From NCBI GenBank assembly GCA_030374765.1, contig JARGXX010000086.1:930001-994000 (forward strand): a DNA stretch of 64,000 nt, read 5' to 3'. The position numbers were made by a program, and so were the translations under genes. Source of the DNA: Agarophyton chilense. Lineage: Eukaryota > Rhodophyta > Florideophyceae > Gracilariales > Gracilariaceae. Positions 63,791 to 64,000 of this stretch are shown here, one piece after another. Under the pieces are notes generated by a model, which saw nothing but the letters and a program-made list of their open reading frames with translations, did not search any database and had not been told where the DNA came from. Position 1 is the first letter of the stretch; each line of letters starts with the position of its first letter.

Positions 63791-64000
63791 CTTTGTGTAA
63801 TACAAAACTGGCCGAGATTACTCGTCAAAAGTCATACACACTAGCAAAAAGAGCTCGCAAACGCTGCGCAGAAAGGTTGGAGACTGGAGGCAGCAAGATG
63901 GATTACTACAGTTTGCGAATTTGAAACGCAACACGCAATGTGTCGACGTCGAAGCTGCAACGCTTTCTCGAATCCCAGAATGAAGCAAATGAAGCCAAAG
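63791..64000. other. Right window edge, nothing recognised
   Basis: No supported frame or repeat in the last 210 bp. Confidence 0.3.

Overview
The window is eukaryotic, built almost entirely from transposable elements nested in one another, with no complete host gene that I can recognise. Hosts that fit include a repeat-rich alga (red algae such as Chondrus have this style), an oomycete or a fungus. I cannot decide between them from sequence alone. Most element genes are decayed, but one block, 30.2-48.9 kb, is intact.

Layout. 1-11.3 kb: the edge of an unrecognised gene, a zinc-cluster protein gene (2.5-3.4 kb), a broken ABCB transporter fragment (4.4-5.3 kb) and a CACTA/Tnp2-type transposon (about 5.5-10.9 kb). 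11.3-13.3 kb: the 3' half of a chromodomain Ty3/gypsy element (GyB1), interrupted at 13,308 by a transposon of a family I call P (copy P1). P1 carries a broken transposase and a convergent partner gene. The partner gene is cut at 18,894 by a second gypsy element (GyA, 18.9-26.0 kb), beyond which a degenerate methyltransferase gene and a second zinc-cluster gene follow.

30,203-48,918: element P2, bounded by matching 18-bp terminal inverted repeats. It carries a convergent transposase and partner gene (832 aa if a phase-0 intron is right). The cargo is a 1,228-aa protein joining a ParB-like domain to a probable 2-oxoglutarate/Fe(II) dioxygenase, a 1,036-aa protein joining an N6-adenine-type DNA methyltransferase to a SET domain, a ketopantoate-reductase-like enzyme, a membrane protein and small ORFs. 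The two large chromatin-type genes are divergent around an 0.8-kb palindrome made of seven smaller palindromes. The + strand is C-rich to the left of this array and G-rich to the right, whichever strand the genes lie on, and the bias fades outside the element. That is what a bidirectional replication origin would leave. I read P2 as a large transposon, perhaps once an episome, with its own DNA and histone marking enzymes.

48.9-64 kb: a second chromodomain gypsy (GyB2), a truncated P copy (P3) inserted into the chromodomain of a third gypsy (GyC, 57.2-62.8 kb, minus strand), and a palindrome-ended MITE inserted in the GyC protease. That MITE itself contains a solo GyA-type LTR with a perfect 5-bp target duplication. 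A Tc1/mariner remnant lies at the right edge. P1, GyA and P2 together suggest that P1 was once a full P2-like element in the opposite orientation, with the order transposase, partner, methyltransferase preserved.
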